A DNA stretch of 64,000 nt from Roseateles sp. SL47 (GTDB lineage Bacteria > Pseudomonadota > Gammaproteobacteria > Burkholderiales > Burkholderiaceae_C). The number at the start of each line of letters is the position of its first letter. Positions within the stretch are counted from its first letter, which is position 1. Below the pieces are notes generated by a model. That model was given only the letters and a program-made list of their open reading frames with translations. It did not search any database and was not told the origin of the DNA. Of the stretch, positions 8,805 through 18,816 are shown piece by piece. The position numbers were made by a program, and so were the translations under genes. The stretch spans positions 2,356,001-2,420,000 of the forward strand of contig NZ_CP113068.1 in NCBI RefSeq assembly GCF_026625885.1, written 5' to 3'.

Positions 8805-9050
8805 ATGATCCTCTGCCTCTGCCATCGAGTTTCCGACCGCGACATCCGGCGCAGTGTGGCCGAAGGCGTTCACAACTTCGAAGTCCTGCAGGACGAGACC
8901 CAGGTGGCGTCGGCCTGTGGCAGCTGCCACGACTGTGCGCGTCAGGTCTTTGATGAGGCCCTGCAGGCCTGCGCCGCTGCGCATGGCGTGAGCTGCAACA
9001 GCAGTTCTTCGCGGGTCATCCCGATCGCCCGGCTGGCCCAAGCCGCCTGA
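8805..9050 (+). CDS. bfd: Bacterioferritin-associated ferredoxin
   Basis: An 81-residue BFD-like [2Fe-2S] protein. The four expected ligands are Cys4 and Cys6 (CLCHRVSD) and Cys38 and Cys41 (ACGSCHDC). Bfd binds bacterioferritin and reduces the stored ferric core so that iron can leave, so it is functionally paired with bfr 276 bp upstream. The ATG at 8805 begins the family consensus MILCLCHRVSD. An earlier in-frame start at 8754 adds 17 residues not found in the family. Confidence 0.94.
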   Translation: MILCLCHRVSDRDIRRSVAEGVHNFEVLQDETQVASACGSCHDCARQVFDEALQACAAAHGVSCNSSSSRVIPIARLAQAA

Positions 9051-9065
9051 GGCAGAAAAGCCCCC

Positions 9066-9150
9066 AAAGGCATCAAACGCATCAAAGGCATCAAAGGCAC
9101 CTGGCGCGACAAAGGCAACAGGCAACAGGCAACAGGCAACAGGCACCAGG
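9066..9150. repeat. Mixed 9-bp and 7-bp microsatellite
   Basis: Just after bfd there are four consecutive 9-mers of the form AAAGGCATC, a further related 9-mer at 9111, then four perfect copies of GGCAACA (9114-9141) and two decayed ones. The rest of the gene-free stretch (9051-9518) holds nothing I recognise apart from a strong purine-rich GGGGAGGGGG ahead of a 17-codon frame at 9482. Confidence 0.9.
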
Positions 9151-9518
9151 CGCCACAAAGACGCCCCCGGTCCCACTGTCACCGCAGGCCCAAGCCGCCA
9201 GCGTCGCCCCGCAGTCATCTCGGACATCCATCTCGGACATCCTCGAAACATCATGTTTGTGACGCAAGTCACGGGGTTTCTGAGCCGTGGCGGCCACCAT
9301 TGAGCCGCATCGCCACGATCCGCCCGCAGTCCACATCGGCTGCAGCTTCGCGCGAGCCACCCCGTGCTCAGTCGATCACGTGGACTGACATCGCGTCATC
9401 ACGCGTTATTGGAGGGATCTTGGAAGGGATCTCATCCCTTCATGCCGTGAAGTAGAACCATCGATCGATTGGGGAGGGGGCATGAATCTTCTGTCGCGGC
9501 GGGAACGGCCGTGGGACG

Positions 9519-9905
9519 GTGCTGGAAGTTCATGACAAGAGAACCGAGTGCAGCTCTGGCGTAGAGGTCTCGGTGATCAGCACCGCCGCGCGTCCTAAAA
9601 CGGCTCAGGACTCCGTGGTGAAAGTCGCCGCCACAGCCCTTGGCCGGAAGCGGGTGGCCCCGCAGTTTCGGCCGAAGTGGTGCGGTCGTTTAATGTTGTG
9701 CGCGCCGTTTGGGGTGGCCCCCGCGGTTTCTGCCAAAGTCCTGCGGGAGGGCACCAAAGGCACCGTGGTTGCCGACATGCGTGTCGAGAACGGGAAGGTG
9801 GCTGAGATTCTCAGCCTCTCCGGCCCCAGTGCCTGTCACCCGGCCGTCACGGAAGCGATCAACAACGACGAGTGTGATCGCCTGGACCGGGCGGTGATCC
9901 GGTGA
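9519..9905 (+). CDS. Small protein with TonB C-terminal-like domain, possibly a remnant
   Basis: A 128-residue frame with a GTG start. The C-terminal part (KGTVVADMRVENGKVAEILS, then LSGPSACHPAVTEAI) resembles the TonB C-terminal beta-strand/helix pattern. There is no transmembrane anchor or signal peptide, the N-terminal half looks random, and the start is poor. The best ribosome-binding site nearby (GGGGAGGGGG, 9471-9480) serves an ATG at 9482 in a different frame that stops after 17 codons, which suggests a frameshifted or decayed gene. It may be an orphan TonB-domain protein, but I cannot say it is functional. Confidence 0.45.
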   Translation: MLEVHDKRTECSSGVEVSVISTAARPKTAQDSVVKVAATALGRKRVAPQFRPKWCGRLMLCAPFGVAPAVSAKVLREGTKGTVVADMRVENGKVAEILSLSGPSACHPAVTEAINNDECDRLDRAVIR

Positions 9906-10172
9906 TCCGGTGATCGTCACGCAGTCCTTCGACTTCTCAACTGCGGGCCTGCTTCGCAGTCGGCTGGTCGGCCGGGGTGTTGTGCTGCGCGAGGGGTGTG
10001 CCCACCTTGCTCAAATCCGCTCGCAAACCAACGATCGATCAACAAGACTCGACCAACCCCGCCCGACCAACATCGGCCAACCAACACAGCCCGACAAACG
10101 ACGGCAGCCGCCCCAGAGGGCGGCATTCAGTGTAGGTGCCGCACTCGAGGCGGCACCATCGACCTTGAACGC

Positions 10173-10436
10173 TTACTTGGCGGCTTCGGAAGCCTTGTCA
10201 GCGGGCTTCTCAGCCTTGTGATGCTTCGTGCCGGCCTTGTGCTCGGCCTTGTGCTTGGGAGCCTTCTTCTCGGTCGTGCCTTCAGCCTTGGCTTCGGTCT
10301 TCGCTTCGGCCTTGGCCTCGGTCTTGGCAGGCGCCGGGGTCGCGGCGGGAACTGCAGGCGTCTGTGCCATGACTGCACCAGCGATCAGCAGGGCGGGGAT
10401 CAGGGCCAGGGTCTTCACGGTCTTCAGGGCTTGCAT
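10173..10436 (-). CDS. Exported Lys/Ala/Glu-rich small protein
   Basis: Eighty-seven residues. A clear Sec signal peptide (MQALKTVKTLALIPALLIAG, cleavage after AVMAQ) precedes a mature region made almost entirely of Ala, Lys, Glu, Thr and Pro. It contains KTEAKAE-type repeats and then a His/Lys-rich part (KHKAEHKAGTKHHKAEK). I recognise no domain. The ATG at 10436 is chosen because GGAGAAAACCAG precedes it. Similar small alanine- and lysine-rich periplasmic proteins occur in many Burkholderiales without known function. It stands alone, convergent with the gene upstream. Confidence 0.7.
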   Translation of the reverse strand: MQALKTVKTLALIPALLIAGAVMAQTPAVPAATPAPAKTEAKAEAKTEAKAEGTTEKKAPKHKAEHKAGTKHHKAEKPADKASEAAK

Positions 10437-10666
10437 CTGGTTTTCTCCAGGGCTGTTGAACAAGGTGAGGAAACAACGCCACCTGACGACACTGTGTTGA
10501 CCTGCAGGCGGAGGCTTTGCATTGCGTTACGTTCACGTTGCAGCAACATCGATGTCCGGGGCAGGTATTGCCCGCTGGCGCCGGCCACGGCTTGAGGACA
10601 AGATGACGTCCATTCAAGCCTGACGCCCTCAAGCGGCGAATCAGCAACTGCCTATTTGGAGACCTC

Positions 10667-12292
10667 ATGTCCTCGCACGCCTTTGACTGGTCGCGCGCTT
10701 ATCCCAGCGTCCGCTCTCCGGTATTTGCACGCAATATCGTGTCCACCTCCCATCCGCTGGCGGCGCAGGCGGGCCTGCGCATCCTGGCGCAGGGGGGCAA
10801 TGCGGTGGATGCCGCGATTGCGGCAGCGGCCTGCATGACGCTGGTCGAGCCCTGCAGCAATGGCCTGGGTTCCGACGCATTCGCCATCGTGTGGGACGGT
10901 CAGTCGCTTCAGGGCCTGAATGCGTCCGGCCAGGCCCCCCAGGCCTGGACACCGGAATACTTCGACCGCCGCCATGGTGCCGGCCTGCATCTGCCCAGCC
11001 GTGGCTGGGATGCGGTCACGGTGCCCGGTGCGGTCGGCGGCTGGGTGGCGCTGAGCGAGCGCTACGGCAAGCTGCCGTTCGCCGATTTGATGGCCCCCGC
11101 CATCGAGATCGCCGAGCGGGGGTATGCCGTGCCGGTGGTGGTGCAGCGCAAATGGGCGATGGCCGCCGAGGTGAAGGACCTGGTGAGCCAGCCTGGATTT
11201 GCCGACACCTTCCTGCCCCGCGGCCACGCGCCGGAGGTGGGTGAAGTGTTCCGTTTCCCGGAGGCCGCCCGCGCGCTGCGGCTGATTGGCGAGACCCGTG
11301 GCCAGGCTTTTTATCAAGGCGAGATTGCCGCCGCGGTTGAAGCCTTTGCGCGGCAGGGGGGCGGGGCGATCAGCGCTGCGGACTTCGCCGCCTACCAGCC
11401 GGAGTGGGTCCAGACGCTGTCGATGGACTATGCCGGCCACACCCTGCACGAAATTCCGCCCAGCGGCCAGGGCATTGCCGCCTTGATCGCGCTGGGCATT
11501 CTCAAGCACACCGACGTGGCCGAACTGCCGGTGGACAGCGTGGCGTCCCAGCATGTCCAGATTGAGGCCATGAAGCTGGCTTTTGCCGATGTCTACCGCC
11601 ATGTGGCGGACCCACGCGCCATGCGGGTCCAGGCCCACGAGATGCTGGACCCGGACTATCTCAAGAGCCGGGCCCGCCTCATCCACCCGGACCGTGCCCA
11701 GGACTTCCAGGCCGGCAACCCGGTCAAGGGCGGCACCATCTATCTCACGGCTGCCGATGAGTCCGGCATGATGGTCAGCTTCATCCAGAGCAACTACATG
11801 GGCTTCGGCTCCGGCGTGGTGGTGCCGGGATATGGGGTGTCGCTGCAGAATCGCGGCCATGGATTCACCCGCGACGCCGACCATGTGAATCAGGTGGCAC
11901 CGGGCAAACGGCCCTTCCACACCATCATCCCGGCCTTCCTGATGAAGGATGGCCAGCCGCAGATGAGTTATGGGGTGATGGGCGCCAACATGCAGCCCCA
12001 GGGCCACATGCAGACGCTGGTGCGCATGCTGGACTACCACCAGCCGCCGCAGGCCGCTTGCGACGCTCCGCGCTGGCGCTTCAACCAGGGCCTGTCGATC
12101 AATGTGGAGTCCACCATGAACCCGGCCACCATCGAGGGCCTGCGCCAGAAGGGCCACCAGATCGGGGACATTCTCGACAGCTACCAGGACTTCGGCGCCG
12201 GCCAATTCATCTGGCGCCTGGGCGATCCTGCGGTGGAGGGCTACGTGGCCGCCAGCGATCCACGGCGCGATGGCGCCGCCGTCGGCTGGTAA
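10667..12292 (+). CDS. Gamma-glutamyltransferase family protein
   Basis: A 541-residue Ntn-hydrolase of the GGT/acylase family, which transfers or hydrolyses gamma-glutamyl groups or acylates. The family opening HPLAAQAGLRILAQGGNAVD, the GLGSDAFAIVWDG block and DAVTVPGAVGGW are present. The likely self-cleavage Thr is about residue 357 in GGTIYLTAADESG. There is no signal peptide, unlike periplasmic Ggt, so this looks cytoplasmic and may act on a substrate other than glutathione. GGAGACCTC precedes the ATG. It stands alone with a 670-bp non-coding stretch downstream. Confidence 0.88.
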   Translation: MSSHAFDWSRAYPSVRSPVFARNIVSTSHPLAAQAGLRILAQGGNAVDAAIAAAACMTLVEPCSNGLGSDAFAIVWDGQSLQGLNASGQAPQAWTPEYFDRRHGAGLHLPSRGWDAVTVPGAVGGWVALSERYGKLPFADLMAPAIEIAERGYAVPVVVQRKWAMAAEVKDLVSQPGFADTFLPRGHAPEVGEVFRFPEAARALRLIGETRGQAFYQGEIAAAVEAFARQGGGAISAADFAAYQPEWVQTLSMDYAGHTLHEIPPSGQGIAALIALGILKHTDVAELPVDSVASQHVQIEAMKLAFADVYRHVADPRAMRVQAHEMLDPDYLKSRARLIHPDRAQDFQAGNPVKGGTIYLTAADESGMMVSFIQSNYMGFGSGVVVPGYGVSLQNRGHGFTRDADHVNQVAPGKRPFHTIIPAFLMKDGQPQMSYGVMGANMQPQGHMQTLVRMLDYHQPPQAACDAPRWRFNQGLSINVESTMNPATIEGLRQKGHQIGDILDSYQDFGAGQFIWRLGDPAVEGYVAASDPRRDGAAVGW

Positions 12293-12965
12293 CGTCGTCT
12301 TTCAAAGTCTCCGGCAATTGGGGCTGGACCGTGCCGTTCTTCACTTGTGGGGGCCAACCCGCCCCTGCTAGCATCCTTGGACACGCCTACCTGGATGCCA
12401 CCCATGACCAAGCTGCTCGACCGCACCAGATCCGACGCCATTGAGTCGGTCGCGGCGGCGGTGCGCGCATGGGGTTGCACATCGGCCTGCGTACCGGGCT
12501 GCACATCGGCCTGTGCCTGCAGATCGGTCCCGCCACCCGTGCCGACGGAAGGCGCGGGCCGCGTCCGGCATCGACGACGCTGAATGCCCACGCTGGCACG
12601 GTTCGCTGCGCCAGCGCTGCGGGGTGAGGGGCCTCTCCTCAGCTTTTCCTGAGTTTCCCCTCACTGAGGCACCCGGGAGCGAAGGACGGTGTCGCCCGGG
12701 TGCATTCAAGGATGGGGGACTGGGGCCTCAGCCCGAACCCAAGGACTCGGTCCCTTGACCACCTCTGCGCGTCACTCGTCCGCCTTCACCCGTTGATCAC
12801 CGACGAGCGGTGCTCCACCCCCCTCCGGACCGCGCTTCCAAGCGCTTCCAAGCGCTTCCGAAGGGTCCATGGATCACTGTCATCGCCACCGAGGCTTCCG
12901 CCGCCCCGTAGCCCAGCCGTTTCTCCAGGAAACCTGTCTCTTCGAGAGACCATCGGAGTTGTTCC
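12293..12965. other. Gene-free stretch between ggt and the MFS gene
   Basis: No frame here has coding character or a plausible start. I see short direct repeats such as two ACATCGGCCTG units near 12480-12515 and a double TCCAAGCGCT at 12837-12856. The last 12 bp supply GGAG for the gene at 12966. Nothing else is recognised. Confidence 0.6.
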
Positions 12966-14330
12966 ATGTCCGCCAGGCCTTCCGCCTCTTTGTCACTGAT
13001 TGATCGCTGCCTCGATCTGTGCCGCCTGCCCGCTGCCGATCTGCTGCGGGATGTTGTCTACCGCCGTCTTTGGTCGTCCATCCTGATCAGCTCGCTGGGC
13101 GGGCAGATCACCATGTTGTCGCTGCCACTCACAGCCGCCGTGCTGCTGCATGCCAGTCCCACGCAGATGGGCTGGCTGACGGCGATGGAGATCGTGCCCT
13201 TTGTGCTGTTCTCGCTGCCGGGCGGTGTCTGGCTGGACCGGGTGCGCAAGCTGCCGGTCTACATCGTGGGCGAGGTCACCTTGGCCATTGCCGTGGGCAG
13301 CATCCCTGTGGCGGCGTGGCTGGGTTGGCTGAGCATGCCGTGGCTCTATGTCGTGGCCTTCCTGCTGGGCACTGTGTACACGGTGGCCGGCAGCGCCGCC
13401 CAGATCGTGCTCACCCAGGTGGTCAGCCCGGACCGTCTGGTGGAGGCGCATGCCAAGAATGCCTTGGCCTCCTCCGGCGCCGAAGTGGCCGGCCCCGGGG
13501 TGGCGGGGGCGCTGATCAAGCTGGTGGGCGCGCCGATGGCCCTGGCCGTGGACGCCCTGCTGCTGCTCAGCTCCGCCCTGATCCTGCGCGGCGTCCGCGT
13601 CAAGGAGCAACTGCACCGGTCCCGCAATGCCCATTTCTGGCGGGACATGAAGACGGGCGTCGGTTTTGTCTGCCGCCACCGGCTGCTGTTCAGTCTCGCG
13701 GTGTCCGTCGGCGGCTGGCAGATGTGCAATCAGGCGGCGCAGGTGGTGCAGATCCTCTTTGCCACCCGGGTGCTGGGCCTGTCGGCGCAAAGCGTCGGGC
13801 TGTCCTACATCGCCCTGGGCGCGGGCACCGTGCTGGCCAGCATCTTCGGCCACCGCATCAGCGGCTGGCTGGGCCCCGGCCCTTGCCTGGTGACCGGCTT
13901 TGGCATCACCGGCCTGGGCTGGATGATCCTGGCGCTGGCGCCCGCCAACGCCTGGGGGGTGGGGGCGTTTGCCCTGGCACTCTTTGCTTTTGGTGTCGGC
14001 GCAGTGTTGATCTTCATCAACTTTTTGTCCTTGCGCCAGGCCGTTACGCCCACACCGCTGCTGGGCCGGATGACCAGCACCATCCGCTGGCTCACCCTGA
14101 TTCCTGCGGGCCCGGGGGCCTTGCTGGGGGGCTGGCTGGGCGAGCATGTGAGCCTGCGCGCGGCCTTGCTGTTCTCCGGCGTGGGGGCCTTGCTGCTGAC
14201 GCTGCTGGCTTCGCAATTGCGGGCCATTCGCACCGTCAAGACATTGCCCACCGTGGCTGATGAGCATCAAATGCTGGGTGTCGAAACCCAGCCGGGCGGT
14301 TTGAACCTGCAATCCGCCAATGGCAACTGA
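12966..14330 (+). CDS. MFS transporter, EntS/MFS_3-like exporter
   Basis: A 454-residue inner-membrane protein with twelve predicted hydrophobic segments. The cytoplasmic 2-3 loop has the MFS motif GGVWLDRVRKLPV and the later half has GRMTSTIRWL. Segment order and the VVYRRLWSSILISSLGGQIT start resemble the MFS_3 family of proton-driven exporters (enterobactin exporter EntS and macrolide-efflux relatives). Substrate is unknown; nearby genes give no clear hint. GGAG lies 7 nt before the ATG. The downstream GNAT gene is 54 bp away on the same strand, so the two may be co-transcribed. Confidence 0.85.
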   Translation: MSARPSASLSLIDRCLDLCRLPAADLLRDVVYRRLWSSILISSLGGQITMLSLPLTAAVLLHASPTQMGWLTAMEIVPFVLFSLPGGVWLDRVRKLPVYIVGEVTLAIAVGSIPVAAWLGWLSMPWLYVVAFLLGTVYTVAGSAAQIVLTQVVSPDRLVEAHAKNALASSGAEVAGPGVAGALIKLVGAPMALAVDALLLLSSALILRGVRVKEQLHRSRNAHFWRDMKTGVGFVCRHRLLFSLAVSVGGWQMCNQAAQVVQILFATRVLGLSAQSVGLSYIALGAGTVLASIFGHRISGWLGPGPCLVTGFGITGLGWMILALAPANAWGVGAFALALFAFGVGAVLIFINFLSLRQAVTPTPLLGRMTSTIRWLTLIPAGPGALLGGWLGEHVSLRAALLFSGVGALLLTLLASQLRAIRTVKTLPTVADEHQMLGVETQPGGLNLQSANGN

Positions 14331-14384
14331 CAGGAGCCCGCCGTCTCCGGCACTCCTGCGCACTGGCGCCTCCTGCGGATCCCC

Positions 14385-14996
14385 ATGAAAGCCAAAGACC
14401 CCGTCCTGATTCAGGTGCCCGAAGTGCTCAGCACCGACCAGGTGCTGCTGCTCACCCCTCGTGTTGGCGATGGCGCCGTCCTCAACCTGGCCATCCAGCG
14501 CTCATTGCCGCATCTGCAGCCATGGATGTCCTGGGCCCAGGAGATGCCGTCCGTGGAGGAGTCCGAAGCGGTGGTGCGGCGCATGCTGGCGGAATTTCTC
14601 AACCGTCAGCACCTGGCCTATTTTCTCTACGAACGCACGCCGGACGGTGGCCCGGGCCGCCTGTGCGGCGGTGCGGGCCTGATGCGGCTGGACTGGGCCC
14701 AGCGTCGTTTTGAGATCGGCTACTGGTTGGCTCCGGACGCCACAGGGCGTGGGCTGGCCAGCGAAGCGGTGGTCGCGCTCACGCGGCTGGCCTTCAGTCA
14801 ATTGCGGGCCATGCGGGTGGAGATCCGTACCGATGCGCGCAACCTGGCCAGCCGCGCGGTGGCTGAGCGCTGCGGTTTCGCACTGGAAGGCACTTTGCGC
14901 AACGACATGCTGGGCGTGGATGCCACACCGCGCGACACCTGCATCTACGGCATGGTGTCCCTCGACGAACTGCGTGATCCAGGGCGGCTGCGCTGA
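14385..14996 (+). CDS. GNAT N-acetyltransferase, RimJ/RimL-like
   Basis: A 203-residue GNAT-fold acetyltransferase. The acetyl-CoA pyrophosphate loop is visible as APDATGRGLASEAV (about residues 117-130), followed by the RVEIRTDARNLASRAVAERC stretch typical of the ribosomal-protein/small-molecule RimJ-RimL group and a GFALEGTLRND tail. Substrate is unknown. It follows the MFS transporter with a 54-bp gap; an exporter plus acetyltransferase pair would suit detoxification, but that is inference only. Confidence 0.87.
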   Translation: MKAKDPVLIQVPEVLSTDQVLLLTPRVGDGAVLNLAIQRSLPHLQPWMSWAQEMPSVEESEAVVRRMLAEFLNRQHLAYFLYERTPDGGPGRLCGGAGLMRLDWAQRRFEIGYWLAPDATGRGLASEAVVALTRLAFSQLRAMRVEIRTDARNLASRAVAERCGFALEGTLRNDMLGVDATPRDTCIYGMVSLDELRDPGRLR

Positions 14997-15059
14997 CCGG
15001 AGGCGGCGCTGCAGCGGACGGCTTCCCCACACGGACGCTTGGCGCCAGCGGCCCACCGC

Positions 15060-15155
15060 CCACCGTTAGCGGCCGACCGCCAGCCGCGAGCCAGGAGCCA
15101 CCAACCATTAGCGGCCGACCGTCAGCCGCCAACCATTAGCGGCCAGCCGCCCGCG
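15060..15155. repeat. Imperfect tandem repeat of about 28-45 bp
   Basis: Three copies of a motif beginning CCATTAGCGGCC (first copy CCGTTAGCGGCC) and continuing GACCGTCAGCCGCC sit between the GNAT gene and ugpQ, which converge here. Spacing between copies is irregular. I see no U-run terminator. Confidence 0.75.
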
Positions 15156-15157
15156 CA

Positions 15158-15910
15158 TCATGCCGTGGGACTGAACCGATCCACTGCATCCGTGATGATG
15201 CCGTCCACCCCATTGGTGATCAGCCATTGCGCCGTCGCCGCATCATTGACGGTATAGACCAGCGCCTTCATGCCCAGCCGGTGCAACTGCTCCACCAAGG
15301 CCTGGTCCATCAGCGCATAGTGGGTCACCACCGCCCGGCATTCCAGCGATTGGGCGATGGCCAGCGAATCGTCCTTCAGCTTGTCCAGCAAGAGCGCGCG
15401 GGGCACCTGCGGTGCGGTCTCCATTGCCCCGCGAAGCGCTTCCGGCTCGAAGCTGCTGAACAGCAGCGACACCGGGCCGGACTCCTTCCACAAGCGCATC
15501 ACTTCCTGGCCGACCACCTGGCCGGTGCGCCGCTCATCCAAGGGGGTGGGTTTGATCTCGATGTTCAGTGCATGCTGATTGACCCGCACAAAGGCGGCAA
15601 TCGCTTCCAGGCTGGCCGGCGGTTCCCCCGCATAGGCTCGGCTATGCCAGCGGCCGGCATCCAGCCGGGAGAGCTCGGCCCAGGTTCGGTCCGACGCACG
15701 GCCACGCGTGGTGGTGGTACGGTCCAGCGTGGCGTCATGCAGCAGAAACGGCACCCCATCGGCGGCCAGCTTCACATCGCATTCAAACGCGCGGTAGCCA
15801 TGCCGTGCGCCTTCGCGAAAGGCCGCCAGCGTGTTTTCGGGGGCCAGCTTGCCGGCGCCACGGTGGGCAATCCAGAAGGGCAGGGACCAGGGCCAGGGAT
15901 GCGCATCCAT
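15158..15910 (-). CDS. ugpQ: Glycerophosphodiester phosphodiesterase
   Basis: A 250-residue GDPD-family enzyme that hydrolyses glycerophosphodiesters to sn-glycerol-3-phosphate and an alcohol. It has the catalytic HRG in WIAHRGAGKLAPENTLAAF, the second His in PFLLHDATLDRTT, and the metal-binding Glu pair ALNIEIKP. No signal peptide, so it is cytoplasmic like E. coli UgpQ. It starts 3 bp after the ugpC stop and is the last gene of the ugp operon. Confidence 0.95.
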   Translation of the reverse strand: MDAHPWPWSLPFWIAHRGAGKLAPENTLAAFREGARHGYRAFECDVKLAADGVPFLLHDATLDRTTTTRGRASDRTWAELSRLDAGRWHSRAYAGEPPASLEAIAAFVRVNQHALNIEIKPTPLDERRTGQVVGQEVMRLWKESGPVSLLFSSFEPEALRGAMETAPQVPRALLLDKLKDDSLAIAQSLECRAVVTHYALMDQALVEQLHRLGMKALVYTVNDAATAQWLITNGVDGIITDAVDRFSPTA

Positions 15911-15913
15911 GAA

Positions 15914-17062
15914 TCACTCCTCCACACGGCGGCCGTGGGTGGCGTCGAACCAGTGCAGGCGCACGGCCGGTGCCTGCATCCAGACAGTATCACCCGGATG
16001 CGGCGGATGGTCGGTCCCGGCGATGCGCAGCGTGAAGGCGGTGGGGTCGGTGCCGGCGCGGTGGCCGACTGGCCGGTCGCCGGACAACGGTTGCCCGCCC
16101 AGGTGCCCATACACCAGCCGTTCCGCCCCCAGCATCTCCACGAATTCCACGCGCAACGGCCAAGCGGTCGGGTCGGTCGCTTCGCTCTGGCCGGCACCGC
16201 CGCTCAGGGGCACGGCGTGCTCCGGCCGTAGCCCCAGCACCAGCTCGCCCTGGCGCGGCGCAGGCGAGGGCAGAGGCAGCGATGTCTGGCCCACCACAAA
16301 GCGGTCCCCCTCCACCCGGCCCCGCAGCAGGTTCATGGCCGGGGAGCCGATGAAGCTGGCCACAAAGGTGGTGGCCGGTCGGCTGTAGACCTCTTCCGGC
16401 GTGCCGAACTGCTCCATGCGGCCGGCATTCATCACGATGATCCGCTGGGCCAGGGTCATCGCCTCGACCTGGTCGTGGGTGACAAACAGCGCGGTCACAC
16501 CCAGCTCCCGATGCAGCCCCTGGATCTCCAGCCGGGTCTGCACCCGCAGCTTGGCATCCAGGTTGGACAGCGGCTCATCAAACAGGAACACCTGCGGGTC
16601 CCGCACGATGGCGCGGCCCATGGCCACCCGCTGCCGCTGTCCGCCGGACAGCTCGCGCGGCTTGCGCTGCAGCAGATGCCCCAGCTCCAGGATGCGCGCG
16701 GCCTTGTCCACCCGGGTCTGAATGTCCGCCGCGCTCAGCTTGCGGATCTTCAGCCCATAGGCCATGTTCTCAAACACGCTCATGTGGGGATACAGCGCGT
16801 AGTTCTGGAACACCATCGCGATGTCCCGGTCCGCCGGCTCCACATCGTTGACCACACGGCCACCGATGTCGATCTCGCCGCCGCTGATCTCTTCCAGGCC
16901 GGCCACCATCCGCAGCAGCGTGGACTTGCCGCAGCCCGACGGGCCGACGATGACCACGAACTCACCGTCCTGGATCTCGGCATTCACACCATGGATGACC
17001 GGGTTGGCCTTGGCCCCGTGGCCATACTGCTTGACGACATTGCGCAGGGAAATGCTTGCCAT
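15914..17062 (-). CDS. ugpC: sn-Glycerol-3-phosphate ABC transporter ATPase
   Basis: A 382-residue MalK-type ATPase. Walker [11 protein letters not shown]-loop [18 protein letters not shown], signature [14 protein letters not shown] and Walker [13 protein letters not shown] are intact, and the C-terminal TOBE region carries the regulatory domain usual for this class. It drives uptake through UgpAE. It lies 2 bp after ugpE and 3 bp before ugpQ. Confidence 0.96.
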   Translation of the reverse strand: MASISLRNVVKQYGHGAKANPVIHGVNAEIQDGEFVVIVGPSGCGKSTLLRMVAGLEEISGGEIDIGGRVVNDVEPADRDIAMVFQNYALYPHMSVFENMAYGLKIRKLSAADIQTRVDKAARILELGHLLQRKPRELSGGQRQRVAMGRAIVRDPQVFLFDEPLSNLDAKLRVQTRLEIQGLHRELGVTALFVTHDQVEAMTLAQRIIVMNAGRMEQFGTPEEVYSRPATTFVASFIGSPAMNLLRGRVEGDRFVVGQTSLPLPSPAPRQGELVLGLRPEHAVPLSGGAGQSEATDPTAWPLRVEFVEMLGAERLVYGHLGGQPLSGDRPVGHRAGTDPTAFTLRIAGTDHPPHPGDTVWMQAPAVRLHWFDATHGRRVEE

Positions 17063-17064
17063 GT

Positions 17065-17916
17065 TTATTTGTCGGTATCGACCAGACCCTTGACGAACCA
17101 GCGCTGCATCAGCACCACGACCAGGGCGGGAGGGATCATGGCGAGCACCGCCGTGGCCATGATGATGTTCCAGTCATTGGCGGCATCGCCGCCGCTGATC
17201 ATGCGTTTGATGCCGATGACCACGGGGTACATCTGCTCATCGGTGGTCACCAGCAGCGGCCAGAGGTATTGATTCCAGCCGTAGATGAACTGGATGACAA
17301 ACAGCGCCGCGATGCTGGTGGCCGACAGCGGCAGCAGCACATCCCGGAAGAATCGCAGCGCCCCCGCGCCATCGATGCGGGCGGCTTCCACCAGCTCATC
17401 CGGCACGGTCAGGAAGAACTGCCGGAACAGGAAGGTGGCCGTGGCCGAGGCGATCAACGGCACCGTCAGCCCCGCATAGCTGTTGAGCAGCTGCAGGTCG
17501 GCCACCACTTGATAGGTGGGCCCGATGCGCACTTCCACCGGCAACATCAGCGTGACAAAGATGGCCCAGAAAAACAGCTGCCGCATCGGGAAGCGGAAGT
17601 ACACGATGGCAAAGGCTGAGAGCAGCGAAATGGCAATCTTGCCCACCGCAATCAGCACGGCACAGACCAGGCTCACCCACATCATGCGCGCCACCGGCGC
17701 ATTGGAGCCCGCGCTGCTGCCGCTGCCGGTGAGGGCCGCCTGATAGTTCTCCAGCAGATGGCCGCCGGGCACCAGCGGCATCGGGGCCTGGACGATGGCC
17801 TGCGCCGTCTGGGTAGACGCCACAAAAGCGATGTAGAGCGGAAAGGCCACGATCAGAACGCCCAGCACCAGGATCAGGTGGGAGAGCAGTGTGAGCGCGG
17901 GTCGGCGTTCAACCAT
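17065..17916 (-). CDS. ugpE: sn-Glycerol-3-phosphate ABC transporter permease UgpE
   Basis: A 283-residue permease with six hydrophobic segments and the cytoplasmic EAA loop [20 protein letters not shown] that docks on UgpC. The N-terminus ([19 protein letters not shown]) fits the MalG-like class. It pairs with UgpA, whose gene ends 12 bp upstream. The C-terminus [14 protein letters not shown] is typical of sugar-type permeases. Confidence 0.95.
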   Translation of the reverse strand: MVERRPALTLLSHLILVLGVLIVAFPLYIAFVASTQTAQAIVQAPMPLVPGGHLLENYQAALTGSGSSAGSNAPVARMMWVSLVCAVLIAVGKIAISLLSAFAIVYFRFPMRQLFFWAIFVTLMLPVEVRIGPTYQVVADLQLLNSYAGLTVPLIASATATFLFRQFFLTVPDELVEAARIDGAGALRFFRDVLLPLSATSIAALFVIQFIYGWNQYLWPLLVTTDEQMYPVVIGIKRMISGGDAANDWNIIMATAVLAMIPPALVVVLMQRWFVKGLVDTDK

Positions 17917-17928
17917 GAAGACACCCGT

Positions 17929-18816
17929 TCAGTAATTGACCTTGCGCTCCACGAAGCGGAACTGGATCACCGTGAGCACGATCACCACCGCCATCAGCAC
18001 CACGCTCTGTGCGGCCGAGCCGCCCAGGTCCATGGCCTTGAAGCCGTCGTAATAGACCTTGTAGACCAGGATGGCCGTGTCCTTGCCGGGACCGCCCTGG
18101 GTGGCCGCATCGATGATGCCGAAGGTGTCGAAGAAGGCATACACCACATTGATCACCAGCAGGAAGAAGCTGGTGGGCGACAGCAGCGGGAAGGTGATGG
18201 TCCAAAAGCGCTTCCAGGGGCTCGCGCCATCAATCGCCGCCGCTTCCAGCAGCGACTTCGGGATGGACTGCAACCCGGCCAGGAAGAACAGGAAGTTGTA
18301 GGAGATCTGTTTCCACACGGCGGCGGCCACCACCAGCGTCATCGCGTGGCCAGGATTCAGCAGATGGTTCCACTCGAAGCCCAGGCGCGCCAGCCCGTCA
18401 GACACCACCCCCATCGAGGGCGCGAACATGAAGAGCCACAACACCCCCGCAATCGCCGGGGCCACTGCATAGGGCCAGATCAACAGCGTGCGGTAGAGGG
18501 TGGCGCCCCGCACCACCCGGTTGGCCATCGTGGCCAGCAGCAGCGAGATGCCCAGGCCCAGCACGGCCACCAGCAGCGAGAACACCGCCGTGGTGCGGAA
18601 AGAGGCGAGATAGCCCGCGTCATCCCACAAGCGGCTGAAGTTCTCCAGCCCCACCCAGTCCACCGCGAGCCCGAAGGCATCCTGCTGCTGCAGGCTCTGC
18701 AGCAGCGCCTGGCTGGCCGGCCAGAAAAAGAACGCGCCGATGACGGCCGCCTGGGGTGCCAGCAGCACCCAGGGCAGCCATCCCGAGCGGAAGACAACGC
18801 GCTTCTGCTGGCTCAT
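17929..18816 (-). CDS. ugpA: sn-Glycerol-3-phosphate ABC transporter permease UgpA
   Basis: A 295-residue MalF-like permease with six main hydrophobic segments, beginning [20 protein letters not shown]. The EAA loop reads [20 protein letters not shown]. It forms the heterodimeric channel with UgpE. The start overlaps the ugpB stop as TGATG, so translation is coupled. Confidence 0.95.
   Translation of the reverse strand: MSQQKRVVFRSGWLPWVLLAPQAAVIGAFFFWPASQALLQSLQQQDAFGLAVDWVGLENFSRLWDDAGYLASFRTTAVFSLLVAVLGLGISLLLATMANRVVRGATLYRTLLIWPYAVAPAIAGVLWLFMFAPSMGVVSDGLARLGFEWNHLLNPGHAMTLVVAAAVWKQISYNFLFFLAGLQSIPKSLLEAAAIDGASPWKRFWTITFPLLSPTSFFLLVINVVYAFFDTFGIIDAATQGGPGKDTAILVYKVYYDGFKAMDLGGSAAQSVVLMAVVIVLTVIQFRFVERKVNY

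Noticed and set aside
10652..12205. 517-codon minus-strand frame opposite the gamma-glutamyltransferase gene
   Set aside because: Antisense shadow of a high-GC gene; the plus frame has clear family motifs.
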